Source: Neopestalotiopsis rosae (Eukaryota > Ascomycota > Sordariomycetes > Amphisphaeriales > Sporocadaceae). Taken from it: DNA of 64,000 bases. A model generated the notes under the pieces. It ran no database searches and had not been told where the DNA came from. It saw nothing but the letters and a program-made list of their open reading frames with translations. Numbering within the stretch: position 1 is the first letter of the stretch; each line of letters starts with the position of its first letter. This document shows positions 34,845 through 46,761 of this stretch, piece after piece. The position numbers and the translations under genes are program-made. Location of the stretch: contig JALGAS010000007.1 in NCBI GenBank assembly GCA_023078685.1, positions 1,116,001 through 1,180,000 of the forward strand, read 5' to 3'.

Positions 34845-36964
34845 TCAACCAATCCAGGCCATCCAGTCGGCCGGGTCTTCAATGCCTAATGACCTCCTCC
34901 GCTCCGTCATCGTCGCGTTTCCATATATCTCGGCATCCGTGATGGGACGTGCCATCTTTTCGATATCTGCCAGCGTCGCATTGCGCTGATCCCAGGATCC
35001 AAATTCAGCGCCGCTGTCGAGATAGCGCGTCCCACCCTCGCCTTGCGATGTATAGTAGTCAACCTTTTCGCGGTAGCCCTGGCCGAGTCCGCTGCCGTCT
35101 TCCGGTAGCGGTGGCCAAAATGGCTGCTCATTTTGAATCGACTGGACTTGCAAGCACTCTTTGAACGCGAAGCGAGGAAAGGACTTGAAGAAGTCGTCAT
35201 ACTTGGAATCCATGGCCTGTTGAAGGGACAAGATCTCCAACGTCCCGTTGGCCGTACTGTTATTCGGCTGCAAGAAACGCCACGGCTGGCGACGCGTGCC
35301 TCCCTCGCACGACTTGGCCACCAGCAGCAACGCATTGAGGCGGTCAATGAGCTTCGCTGTGGCCTCAGTCGCGTTGAAGGCCAAATTATTGAGCTCATAC
35401 GGGTCCGCGGCCGTATTGTACAGCTCTGTCTCGCCCGTGCACCAGACCGAGAAGAGCCACGACTCGTCCTCGCCTACGATGCGGAGCGTCTTGTAGCTGT
35501 TGTTGTAGAATGGCGCGCCCAGCTCGGCACTATTGGGAGCTTCGATGACGCAGAGGCCCCAAAACTCAATGTTGATGGTCTCCTTTGCGTTACCGCCGCC
35601 CGCTCCTGAGCCAGTAGAACCTGTAGGGTCTTTCCATTGCTGGACGAGACTTCGACCGTCTAGCATTGGTGGCCATTGATCCTCGGGGACGCCGGCCAGC
35701 TCAAGAAAGGTGGGAATGAGATCAAGGTGGGCGCTGGGTACCTTCGATTGAACGCCTTGAGGGATGCCCGGCCCGCGGACGGCGAACGGAAGGTTTGTGT
35801 CTTCCGCAAAGAATGATGCTTTCCCGGCGGGCATGCGATGAGTGCCAATGTGGTAGCCATTGTCTGTAGTATAGATGAAATACGTGTTGTCCATGACACC
35901 CTTCTTCTCCAACAAGGCAATCACGTCTTCCATGATTTCGTCCACGCCCTGGAGACTGCGGATCCGCATGCGATACTCCAGATCAGCGTATTCTTGTACT
36001 GATGAGTTCATCAGAGGGAGAGTACGCATCCAGCTGCTCTTCATGGATTGGTACTCGTCTGCCGGGTTCCAATTGGGGTTCCGGGGCGCAGTCACGTTCT
36101 CGAAATCATTTGCGTGTCGGGAAAGAGGGATCGTTTGATACTTGTCGTTTTGGATATGCGGTGAAGATGGTGCCAGCATGAGGAAGAAGGGGTCATACTG
36201 TGCAGTGAGCTGTTCGATTCGATCTAGCCTGTTGACGAAGTAAGAAGACATCCTGACTAGTATGCGACACTTGACTTACGCCTTGGCTCGTATGACGTCG
36301 GACTGGTGGAAGCCCTGATACCATACTGGCCTCTTCCCGTTGGCCGACATGACGGGCGTGTTAAAGACATACGTGTAAGGGTCAATCTAGCAATCCTCAT
36401 GAGACTCTGGATTCTTCTGCGAAATTATCCTTATGGGTTCACTAGCTTACCAGGGCGTCAATGTGATCCCAGCCTTTGGGGGTGACATTATAGTTCTTCT
36501 GACTATACCCATTGAGAAATTTGCCAATGTCTATTATAAGGTGTTAGTTTGTGTTTTAGCTTATAAAACTATATGATATGAGACTCACATTCCACTCGAT
36601 ATCCAGCATCCTTGAGCCAAAAAGGCAAATAATCCGTGTCTTGCCCGCTGAGAACAAACTTGTCATAATTGCCACCCGGGGCGTTGACGTGGGTGATGTT
36701 TGTGTTATGAACCATTTGGCCTCGAAAGAATGAGGTACGACTCGGACAGCAGTTGGCCGTGGTGGCATAGTGATTCTTGAACTCGGTGCCCTTGGCGTGG
36801 ACGTCTCGGTGCAACACCTGTTGATAGTCGGTTGATCCCAGCCGAAGGTCCTGGTCGTCGGACATGATCATCACGATGTTGGGCTTCTTGGTTTGTGATG
36901 AGCCATAGTCGGCCACGGCTGAACCACCCAGGGCCGCGACGAGGAGAAGGGTGCTTGCGCGCAT
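34845..36964 (-). CDS. secreted arylsulfatase
   Basis: Hydrolyses sulfate esters, typically for sulfur scavenging. Exons 36964-36589, 36530-36451, 36386-36280 and 36228-34845 give 648 residues. An N-terminal signal peptide (MRASTLLLVAALGGSAVA) is clear. The metal-binding DDQD motif follows IVMIMS. The sulfatase signature CCPSR is at residues 72-76, so C72 is the residue expected to become formylglycine, followed by the family RTSFFRGQ segment. Later signatures include APSSPH, YTTDNGYHIG (metal-binding Asp/Asn) and a lysine in AGKASF. Many N-x-S/T sites fit secretion. The length matches fungal arylsulfatases such as Neurospora ars-1 (recollection). Fungal relatives are induced by sulfur starvation; no regulatory site was verified here. 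All catalytic residues appear intact. Confidence 0.94.
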
Positions 36965-37996
36965 GGTCGATCGGAAAGTGGATATCGAGAGCTGCTCACC
37001 CGCGAGTTCGAGTAGAGCTCTCAAGAAAAGTAGACCTGTTTCTCGACACTCAAGCCATGATATATACTTGAGCAATTATGCCAAGCAAGTATTAGGTGCC
37101 GAGGAATAGGCGAAACTGTGGCAAGCGCCAGGCGGAATACCTGGTTATACAATTCATTTTTGTCTTGGCAAAGGACGCCATACCATATTTGCGCAGATCT
37201 TCAATTCGCAATGTAGCATCATCCTCGTTCCCCCGCATTCACCTACGGCTAAACTACCTACTGGGGACTTTAGCGTATAGAATTGCTCGGTGGCTCGGTA
37301 CCGACATCCGTGAAGACATCCGCAGTTTATAGATTGCCATCGACTTGTTGCTCCTTTAAGAGTTGTTGAATGGAAAAAGCTCGGTGGTAATAAGCAGCCG
37401 GTTGTTACCGACCATTCAACAGTATACCTGTGACTGTGCCTCTCGGGAGATCTCGTGCTAGTGCTGTCACTTATATCGCTCGCTTTTGTTCCTCGCTTGG
37501 ACATACCTGCGCCATTAGCGAGCATGTTTATATAATGTATAAAAACACCACTGCCGTCTTTTATTCGCAGTGTGGATACCTCCCTATTTTTATTTAAGGC
37601 TGCGCCATAAACCCAAGACCCGTCTGACAATAAGGTAAGATGCACATCTATTGATGACAGCGGTATAAAGTGGAGCGACTGCTGTGCCAGCGGTGATATT
37701 CCGTAATACGAGCACCTGCCAAGATTCATCCGAGCTTACAATTGGGTAGTTCGCGTGATCGGGCGACAGTGCCGAGACTATATCTCATTTGTGCCCTCTT
37801 CTGCTGCGTGATCCTTCGAGGCTTTGATAAAATATCTCATTTCTTTGCGACTATATAATTCTCGTGAAGTTCCCTTCCTTTTCATTGATTCCCTTGGCAG
37901 CATCCACTATCTCAGAGCACACTCCACCTGCCAACAACATCAAAGGTTCAAGACTATTCAGCTTCAAGCCACAGAAGCATATCCCCAATTGCAATC
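36965..37996. other. divergent promoter region
   Basis: About 1 kb between the sulfatase (-) and the next gene (+). It includes a sulfatase TATA box near 37060 and a CTATATAA element near 37850 that may serve the plus-strand gene. An ORF at 37154-37729 (-) has no recognisable motif. Confidence 0.5.
37060..37067 (-). promoter_or_regulatory. TATA box of the sulfatase gene
   Basis: A TATATA element on the minus strand about 95 bases before the ATG at 36964, followed by a pyrimidine-rich leader. Plausible core promoter. Confidence 0.45.
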
Positions 37997-38761
37997 ATGG
38001 ACAACAAAGCAGACATCAAACAATCCCTTGATCTGGAGCAGTCCCACGAGGAAGCGCCGCCGCCATACTCAGAAAACGCGCAAGGCACAAATTCAAAGAG
38101 CCCCAGACCTTCAAACGCAGAGTCATCATCATCAGCACAAAATAACCATGTCGTCGATATTCCTACACGCTTCTCCCTCTACCGCTCCGCCCACGGTCTA
38201 GGTAATCATTTTGTCCTTGGCGTGCACAGGATTGAGCCTCTCTTCGCCGTGACTACCCACTTTGGCTGGAAGGGAAGGCCCGATGTCGTTCTTCACAGCG
38301 AACCGACCAAAGATTCCCCCATGCTGGCCGGCGTGGACTCGGATCTGTTTAGGCGCTCTACGCCCGCGACGCTGTTTCTCCCAGGCCAGCCGAAAATAGA
38401 ACAAGATGTGCAAATATCCCGCGAGGGTGGCGCCCACAGATTCATTGTCGAAGACGAGCACGAAGGGCGCATCGTGTACGAGTGGCTGCCCAGCCTGACA
38501 CCCCCCGTTGCGTCCATGGGCGGTCGCTCGCACTGGGAACTGGTGCGCTACCCAGAGTTTCACGCAGACCAGGGCAAGCTCATCATTGCAAACTGGAATT
38601 TTGAAATGGCAATGAGCCTTTCGAAAGAGCTCACCTTTGAGTTCCTCGACCCAAGGATCCAACTCACAACACGGGACACGTGGGCTGTCATGGCATTGAT
38701 TACTGCATTGAGAATATGGGATAAGAGGGGAAAGGCTGTGAACAATGCTGGTGGAAATTGA
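37997..38761 (+). CDS. uncharacterised protein, possibly Tubby C-terminal-like fold
   Basis: A single-exon gene of 254 codons from a good-context ATG at 37997. Residues 1-50 are disordered and contain the run EEAPPPYSE, a PPxY motif that could bind WW domains of Rsp5-type ubiquitin ligases. The rest looks globular: beta-rich strands such as FVLGVHRIEPLFAVTTHFGW, then a Trp-containing segment with SHWELVRYPEF and a C-terminal hydrophobic helix. The pattern of beta strands ending in a buried helix recalls LURP-one/Tubby C-terminal-like proteins, a weak structural guess. I do not recognise a named family. Confidence 0.7.
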   Translation: MDNKADIKQSLDLEQSHEEAPPPYSENAQGTNSKSPRPSNAESSSSAQNNHVVDIPTRFSLYRSAHGLGNHFVLGVHRIEPLFAVTTHFGWKGRPDVVLHSEPTKDSPMLAGVDSDLFRRSTPATLFLPGQPKIEQDVQISREGGAHRFIVEDEHEGRIVYEWLPSLTPPVASMGGRSHWELVRYPEFHADQGKLIIANWNFEMAMSLSKELTFEFLDPRIQLTTRDTWAVMALITALRIWDKRGKAVNNAGGN

Positions 38762-39028
38762 CTAGGACGCGGTCTGAGAGCGGTATAGGTGTGACTCCCA
38801 GGTTATTTTTCGCAACTATGGGTATCTATCCGGTATTCAGGTCTGTGTAGAAACAAATGGCAAAACACTATATATGCCGCCTCCCATGCACTCATAATTA
38901 ACTTCAAATACAGAACAAGGCCGACTCGTGTACTCAAGACACATAAATTCTGTAACCCCTAATAGAACCTTGGCCTTGGTGGTCTGAGCCAGGAAAAAGG
39001 TTTACGCTTTTCGTAATCCAAAGTGTCG

Positions 39029-42000
39029 TCACTCGAGAAGGAGAAACAACTCATCGTCGCTTTCGGTCAACTCATTGAACTCATCGATTGTATCTATAAT
39101 CATCGGTAGAGACGACTTCTGGCTCTTGGATCTCTTGGTAGGCGGTTCGAGCGTCTCTGTATCTTTTTTTTTTAGCATTTCCCCGGCCAGTGTGGTGAGT
39201 ATAACTAACCTTGGGCTCTTGTGGTGATGCTTGAAATGCCTCCAAGCAGCCTCAAGTTCTTCTTCACTATCGATGGGTGGACAAAGTCCTGAGCGCGATT
39301 CAGAGTGTAGCCCTCCGCAGAGCTCTTGTTCAGTACCATTGTTAGAAAATCGTCCGATTTCTGGGGAATCTTGATGCCGAGCGCTAAACCTTTATTTCTC
39401 ATGGAATTTGGTAATGCAAGAAGATGGACACTAGCATTAGGCGCTTCTTCCTGGGAGATGTCAATATTGTATCCCATTTCGGAGGATACGATGCTGCCCA
39501 TGCTTAAGACTTGTCCTTCGACGAGAAGCTTATTCTGCGATAGAAACCGTCCGGGTATTTCTTGCTTGTTCATAAGTTGTGAGTGAGGCCCAGGAGTGTA
39601 ATCATTTTCCGCGAAGGTCATTCTACCCACTTTCCTCTTCTTGATCGTTCCGTAAGTTGTAGTATTGGTAAAGAGGCAATTTTCTGGAACCCGGACGACT
39701 TCCGTTTCTTTGGTGGTTCGTACCAAAACGTATTGACCGCATGCAGAAAACGACAGATATTCCAACTTGCAGTCCTCAATAGGTCTCTGATGGACATAAC
39801 AAGGCCCATGCCCCGAATATTCGGTTGTATCACATGCGTTGAACCTCGTTTCCACCGGTACGATTTCTGCATTTATGCCTAACAGTAGTCAGAAGGCAAT
39901 ATGGACAATGCTATGACAGCAACGGTAAGGGTGAATGGATCTACAGACTTACTCCCTTCGAATGGCCACAGCCAGGCCTTGGACTCTGCTAGAAAGGCGA
40001 GGAGTGGCTGCTGGTTGTGGAAAACCACTTTCGATACCCGGGGTGATCCTATCCTGGCCTCGGCCGACTGAACGAACTCAAGATTCAATGTATGAGTCAG
40101 GTGAATCTTGAAAACCACCAAATTTGTTAGGCACGGCATTTGGTAGTCCGCGAAAGCGATGTATCGCCCATCAGGGCTGAAGAAAGTTGAATAATTATAC
40201 CAATCACGCCACTCAACATGGAATATTTGGGGGAGGCGTCCATAGGTCTCAGGGGAGAACTTTTGGAGTTCTGGTCCGAACTTGACATCGAAATGGCGAA
40301 GGCGTTCTAGAGGGAGAATACAGGACTCGAATGTTGCGGACTGTTCAGTTTCATCTGGAAGGATCCTGTAGACAGTCCGAAGTACGCAGATTCTGAGACA
40401 GTCGTGTCCGATAGACATCGGAAAGGATGTTTCAAACGGGACATACTCCGATTGACAGTCGTGACCAATTTGGCGGAATGATTGGCGGAACAATATTGCT
40501 ATTTCGTGCTGCGAGAGTGGAATGTTTATGCTTGCAAGCCTAGTTGATGGGTCTACCGACCAGAGCTCATATTGGGCAAACCAGCCGTGGCAAAATTGTT
40601 CGCCTTCATCATATGCACCTAAACGTGTCGCTCGACGCCAAAATTGTGTGAAATGCATAGAAGGTACGATGCTGAGGACTCCGACGGTCTGTCCATCGCT
40701 TGATGTTGACGATATCGAACACAATGTTTCGGGTTCGCCATGACGGGCGCTTTCGACGATGGGTGCTAGGGAAGTAAATTTACCGGCGGCTGATGTGTTC
40801 AGGTCTGGGAATGTCTCAAGCTTTGTGAATAGCATCACGTCATTCCAAATGAGATATGGCTTCTCACTTAAAGTGCCGCCCCAGTTGTTTTCGATATTAT
40901 CTAAGTCCGTAGCAAGTTTGCGTAGTTGTCCTGTAAGCTTGACCGGGGAGCGTAGAAGTTCGTGTTGAATCCACAACTTGATCAGGTCCACTATGGTCCT
41001 GACGGGCGTTAGAAGGGAATATATATCCTCGATCCAAAGCCCTACTGCAAGAGGATCCTTGAAAAAGCGGTGAAGTGCGGTTTGGACTTTCATGATTGAT
41101 CGTGCTTCCGGGCTCGTCGCTTCATCATTGATGTCAGTGCCGAAGAATTTCTTCGATGGGATTTTCGTTAAGTGGCGCCACCAGTGTGCTGCAGCGTATG
41201 CCTCGAATGACCGGTGAAAGTTCAACATGGTTTCTCCCGAAGCGAACGTATCTCTAGGAGAAATTGCGAGTGGCATCTGGTCAGGCGCCTGGCTGAGCAG
41301 ATACTCAATGCATCTTGAGGTGATTTCAGATACCGCCGTGGTCTTGTCCAGGAAGCTCGCTGCTTTTTTGCTCCCACTAACAGTAGACACGTCATCGAAA
41401 TACTCGTTAACTGTAAGATGTATGAATCTGAACCCATACTTTGTGGAGTACTCGACCAGACCGCCACAAACAGCGATAGCAACGGAAGCAAAGTTATCGA
41501 ACTCGTACGGATCGTGGTTGTCCACCTCATCCGTATCATTGTGGTTTCCGATCGCTGTCCAAAGCCACTTGAGTTCTATACCGTTAGGGTGCGATGAATG
41601 CTGGATCCAGATGACGATTCGCTTGGCTAGTTCCATTTCGTGTCTCGGAGACGCCATAATGAGTGATAGTATGCGGTCATACATGTCGTCCAGATCTTCT
41701 GGGAAGTTGACACTTCTGATCTTAGCTACTCTTGCACTTGGACTCCAGACGGGTGATTCAAGGTATTTGATCATGAGCTTGGCCCAGAGAAACATGCCGT
41801 CCGCGCCACGAAGTAGAGTTTCTGACAATTCACATACGTCAGTCCCGGTTGGCAGCTTTCTTCTGTCAATCATTTCTTGGAGCTTATGATCGAGAAAGCT
41901 TCGAATATCAGGATCAATCGTGCTGCGAGTGAAAGTGACTCGATTTTGTTCGGGAACTTTCTCTTGCAGGTAATTGATATTTGGTCTGCTAAAATATACG

Positions 42001-43711
42001 AGTTTGACAGGTGCCAATCTCGTCAGAGTGTGCAGACTTTCGCTGACGGTATTTGGATGTTTCGCTTCATCTATACCGTCTATTACGAGTGTGATTGGGC
42101 CAAAGGTATTAGCGCAAACACAAATGAGATCGAACAATTGCTCCTCTGTTGCGGACGGCTGGCCAAAAGATGATGCTGAGTCAGACTGTATGAAGAGAAA
42201 CTTGTCCAGGATCTCAGTATCATCGCGTTTCGAATGCAGGATCTGTGCTAGGACTGCTGAGTATAGTGCTCCAATTGTCGACTGCCTTGGATTGTTGTAG
42301 TCGAAGAAGAAATAGCAAGTCGCGCTGTTTGCAGAATTGCCCTCCTCGGTAAGTCTGTCGTACACAGAAGATGCTAATGTTGTTTTTCCGCATCCAGGAT
42401 TTCCTTTATCTTACGTTAGTTGTTGTTGGCACAATATCATCTCTAAGGCAAACTTGCCGCTGACCCACAGGACCCATGGGGGTAAGGCTCCTGCGTGAAA
42501 TGTTTGATCGAGGCGGACATCACTATCGATCCAGTGAATGAATGCAGTCTCATAGAATAACCATTGAGATGTGCCATCAATGCGCTGTCTTCGAGAGTCC
42601 AGCAGCGCTTGTGCAAATTGTGGCGGTATCGTCAACCAATCCCGTATTTGACGGTAAGACAAATCTGGTGTTGCGAATTAGACGAGATGCTGGTATTTAT
42701 CAACATGGTAAGGCTGTCTTCATACCTCTCTCTTGATTCAATTGAGTCTCTCTCATCTCTCTGGTGACGGCTTCTGTGGCCTCAGCATTTTTGCGACTCT
42801 TTTCCGCCCGTATCCTCTCCCCTTCTGCGCGTTCTCTTTCGAGTATTGCTTCGCGCTCGACATTCTTGGCGTGTCTTGCTGTCATAATTTCCATCTCTTC
42901 GTATACGAAAAGTCGATTGCGTTCCATCTCCACCAGGATTTCACCGAATCTGGCATCGAATGGCGTCCAAACGACGCGTGCGAGCATTTCTACCGGGCGT
43001 CGGACACCTAGTGATGCTGGTCAAGACATGCATCAGGGTTATACTCGTAAACCTTTGGGCACTTACGTCCGTTTGAGGCATTGAGTATCTTGGCAGCCAA
43101 TTGCAGGAATTCAAAGAACCCCTGATAAACCTTTTCAAAGTGATTCAGGATATATAGAGGTGGCTTGCCATCGAATAACTCGATGATTTTTTCATACTGA
43201 GGGAACTTTTCGGTAAGGCGAACAATGGCAGCAAGTAGCTTGTCGAGGAAACTAGGTAAGGCAGAAGCCAACTGTTGGAAGGAGCTTGTCAGTTACCAGG
43301 ATGATAGCATTGACTGCCTTACGACTCGCCAAGTGAAGCTATGATTTCAGACCTGCAACACGATCCGCAACGCGCCATAAGCTAGGGCGGCAGTGTCATC
43401 GACACTGAAAACCACATTGAGTGCATCAAAGTAGCTTTGTAGGCGACTGTTCAATTTTGATACAACATTCACACATCGATTCAACCTGCTGGTCTGAATT
43501 CGTTTGGTGGAAGTGAGCAGTCGTTCGAGCGATGACAGAAGGTCTGCCGGCGAGTCACAAGTTGTGTAGTCTGCTTGATCCTTGGCCGAGAGTGTAGCTC
43601 GAAAAGCGTCCTGCGCTGCCACGAATACGCTATTATTGATGCTACTAGAAACGTTTATAATTATCAGCTATACGCGAAACTCGAAAGAAAGCATCAGCAA
43701 AGTTACCTCAT
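39029..43711 (-). CDS. DUF7708-NACHT STAND protein (fungal NLR)
   Basis: Fungal NLRs are nucleotide-driven switches implicated in non-self recognition and cell death. Eight exons (43711-43707, 43644-43353, 43271-43067, 43007-42726, 42664-42458, 42403-39953, 39878-39210, 39156-39029) join in frame to 1412 residues. Residues about 15-170 resemble DUF7708 (AYGALRIVLQLASALPSF). A charged helix, probably coiled coil, spans about 195-260. The NACHT P-loop GNPGCGKTT is at 331-339 and Walker B LVIDGIDE at about 436-443, followed by the typical RFIHLTVNEYF segment. The C-terminal half has weak beta-propeller-like strands (FFSPDGRYIAFADY, YLSFSACGQYVLVR) and an acidic tail. Two oddities: a 5-base first exon coding only ATGAG, and a GC-AG intron in the P-loop codon. 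The open frame throughout argues for an active gene. Confidence 0.85.
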
Positions 43712-44623
43712 TTTGCAGCATCTTTCGGTGGCGCGTTCTGTTTTGATGGTTGACAGGTCATGCTTAATGTCGCCAGTTGATGTTATAACCTTTTTGACCG
43801 TTATACATTTTGAAATGATGCCGAAAGGCACCGTTGGTGATATATGTATGTAGTCCTGGGATTTTGACAATCACATATGGGCTGCAGGTGAGGCAGCCAA
43901 CCAGACCTCAGGCTGCACCACATATGCAGCAGAGCCACAACACCGCCTCCACTGTTCCCAGCACCAGCAAACTTTTCGAACCCCTTTTCTCTCGACCATT
44001 CGAAAGCAACAAAAGAGAAGATATAAAGAAGTCGAAGAAAAGTAGATAATCCGTGCTCGTATTTTCTGGGAGCTACATCTTTGGCCCGCCTCTGCATAGT
44101 GTCGTAGACTCCGCTGCCAGTACCATGATGCGACTAACCTAGCTGGAATATTCTGTAGTACCAAGAAACAGTGCTAACGTGTACCTTTCGCTCAACACTC
44201 AAGTTCACAACTTGGCAATATAGATTCAAGCGATTCACGAGAAATCTTCTAGCGATAGAGACTCATGAATTCTGTTCTAAATTTCGACTTCCTACTTACT
44301 TGATCAACGATCATCACTGCATCCTGGGGTTCGCGATGCGTTGTAAGAAGCCACGTAAAAAGAGAGGTGGAGAACCCCACCAAGACAGCTGCACAGCGGA
44401 CGAAGCTGCGTTAGTGCTCTCAACAGCAGCAGCAGTTGCTGGATGCTCTTCACGCATTTGCTCACAATACGCGATCTTCTCGTCTTCATATTGCCAAGGA
44501 GGAGGCTGGGCTGTATTTTCCTTAATAATGATGAAAAGCCGTGGTAAAAATGAATCTTTTCTCCTAATGTATAGGAAAGAGAATACCTAAGCGCAGACGT
44601 CTGCTCGGTCCATTCTCCAGTCC
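43712..44623. other. intergenic region between the NLR gene and the transposon
   Basis: NLR promoter region and unassigned DNA up to the TA duplication of the DNA transposon. ORFs at 43801-44164 (-) and 44171-44590 (+) show no motifs. Confidence 0.5.
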
Positions 44624-44625
44624 TA

Positions 44626-44669
44626 ACGTCCGTCACCCACTTTTGGCCACCCCCCACATTTGGCCACCC
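44626..44669 (+). repeat. left terminal inverted repeat of the DNA transposon
   Basis: 44 bases beginning ACGTCCGTCACCC. It matches the complement of 54121-54164 with one C/T difference. Two internal TTTGGCCACCCC units suggest a duplicated transposase-binding motif. Confidence 0.9.
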
Positions 44670-44779
44670 CAAAAATGCCTTACCGCTATAATAATTATTA
44701 ATTTTAAATTTTTATAATTCCACCAATTTTACCTTAATTAATTCCATTTTTTGCAATAACGTTCTTTCAGCCTATATAC

Positions 44780-46108
44780 CTTAATATATAAAAAAATATA
44801 TTACTTAAGCATTTAAAGCCGTCGCTAATAGTGCCAGCGTTAAATTAGCTATATTAAAATAAAGTATACCACGATTAACGCTAAAAAACCGGATTAAGGG
44901 TTATTAAGCCAAAAATATAGCCTTTTTTAATTTGCAAAAATTTTTACTAATTAAGGAAAATTATTTAGCTAAATAGGTTTAAATTTAGGCTAATTTAGGG
45001 CTGCCGCTATCTTATTAATAATTAAAGGAATTCGCTAAGCGTATCCTAAAAGTTTATAAAAATATATAACTTTTTAAAAAAAATTAGGTATAATTTTTTA
45101 TTAAAAGGAACTTATTAATAAGGGTTTATAAAAGCAAAGCCATCGATTTATAGCGTATAAATAAAGCTATAACTAATATTATTAGGCTATAATTTAGGCA
45201 TTTCGCTATATTTAAAATTATAGCTATTAAATTTATAAACCGATATAATATAAACGAAATTAATATTTTTAAAGGCAGGGGATTAAACGGATTTATTTTT
45301 AAATTATTAAAAGCTCGTTTTATTCGAAAAAAATAGCTTAGGTCCCGTATTTAAACTATTTTTATCGAATATATTTCCGTAATTAGCAATAAATTATTTT
45401 TATTTATAATATATAAAGGGAAAAGTATTTAATAATAATAGTTTCCTTTAAATTTAACCCTATTCCGTTTTTAGAGGTTTACGGCATTAAAAAATAGGTA
45501 GATTTTAAATCTTATAGCTATCGAATAATTAAAAAAAATCTTTATTCTTTTTATTTAGCCAGCCGATTTTTAAAAAGCTAAATTGCTTATATTAAATGGC
45601 TATAAAAGCCACGAAATTACGGAATTTATATATATATGCTTTAAAAATAAAATATATTTAATATTTTTGCCGTTTTATGCGTCGCATATTTTTTAATTTT
45701 TTAATTAATTAATTTTCGGTCTTTTTAAAATAATATATAAAAAAGAGCTTAGGAATTTTAATTAATAAAATAATAGTATTATTATAGGCAAAAAGAATTT
45801 CCTAATATATTATAATAAAACTCGGAAAGCAGCCCTAATAAAAAAAAATATTATTAGTGGCTAGAAATAAATTAAGTTATAGCTTATAAATATAGCTAAA
45901 CCCTTAATAAACCCCTTATTATTTAAAAATTCGAAAATACCTGCTAAATAAATTAAAAAAGGTTATAAAAGGGATTTCGATAATTAGGGAAATGGAAAAT
46001 AAATAATAAATATATTAATAATAGCATAATCGACCCTTCGAAAAAGGGATAAATTTCGTAATTAATTTAGCTTATTTAGCAAGCTCGATATCGATATTTT
46101 TACGTAGC
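44780..46108 (+). pseudogene. pogo/Fot-type transposase remnant, 5' part
   Basis: Plus-strand translation is broken by many stops but recognisable pieces remain. Near 44807-44960 a helix-turn-helix-like stretch is visible (VANSASVKLAI, SIPRLTLKNRIKGY). Near 45002-45055 the pattern LGLPLSY is followed by two stops and LKEFAKRILK. In fungal pogo-type transposases these positions carry glutamine codons, so the stops fit CAA/CAG to TAA/TAG changes. The DDE core further on is too degraded to trace by eye. The piece ends at the retrotransposon target site. Confidence 0.7.
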
Positions 46109-46113
46109 GTTTA
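46109..46113. repeat. target-site duplication (left), GTTTA
   Basis: GTTTA precedes the left LTR and is repeated right after the right LTR at 53792-53796: the 5-base duplication left by integrase. Confidence 0.9.
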
Positions 46114-46625
46114 TGTAACGACTATACTACGGGTTTCTAGAATAAACCTGAGTATAAGAGGTGTTGGGGGTTTATGCTAACAGGGAACGCTAGCCAAGAT
46201 ACTGAACTGAGCAATGAGTAACTGAAGATGGTGGTCCTGAAATGATTCACAAGTGTAGTCGTCAAAGCGTATTGAATGCTTCACCTATGGGTAAGATAGA
46301 TGCTTAGATTGATCACTGAGGTAATGACTGTCTATGTAACCGTAGGAAATCCCTCCCTAATATATCCATTCATTCCCTCACTGATGTTTGCTTGGATCAT
46401 ACCAACAAGTATGATCCCCTTTGTTCTTGGATCTTATGGATCACAATGATCCTTGTGATCCATGCCAATGGATCATTGCCAAGGCCATGATCCTGTCAAC
46501 ACTTGTTGACAGCTGGCGGGGGTGGCTGGGTCTTTTGGCCAGGGCCGTGGTCACTGCCCCGCAGCATACCTTCTTAAGCGCCAACACAGTTGTTTGTCCT
46601 TCTGCAAGGGTGCATGTTCGTAACA
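46114..46625 (-). repeat. 3' LTR of the retrotransposon
   Basis: 512 bases with TG...CA ends (minus strand: TGTTACGAAC to GTCGTTACA). No difference from the other LTR was seen in a line-by-line comparison. It contains two perfect short hairpins at 46438-46461 and 46493-46512. Confidence 0.95.
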
Positions 46626-46630
46626 TCAGC

Positions 46631-46640
46631 TCCCTTCTCC
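46631..46640 (-). other. polypurine tract
   Basis: GGAGAAGGGA on the minus strand, five bases before the 3' LTR: the primer site expected for plus-strand synthesis. Confidence 0.7.
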
Positions 46641-46761
46641 ATGTCTTTTGTCCTCGAAAGACTTAGGCCGCATAAGTAGGTCGCGTCCCCATCTGTGCCG
46701 TGTCCCTTAAGTTCCCTTCCATATCCTTCCCTTCTTGCTTTCCTTGTGATGGGTGCTCATC

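Noticed and set aside
42404..42457. Apparent break before the NACHT P-loop suggesting a pseudogene
   Set aside because: A GC-AG intron restores the frame exactly through the P-loop, and all eight exons join without a stop.
44671..46108. AT-rich region as a possible centromere or mitochondrial insertion
   Set aside because: Exact TIRs, TA duplications and transposase remnants explain it as a RIP-degraded DNA transposon.
46421..46666. ORF in the left LTR (second copy at 53587-53814)
   Set aside because: It is simply LTR sequence, so the duplicate is not evidence of selection; no motif and a non-ATG or weak start.
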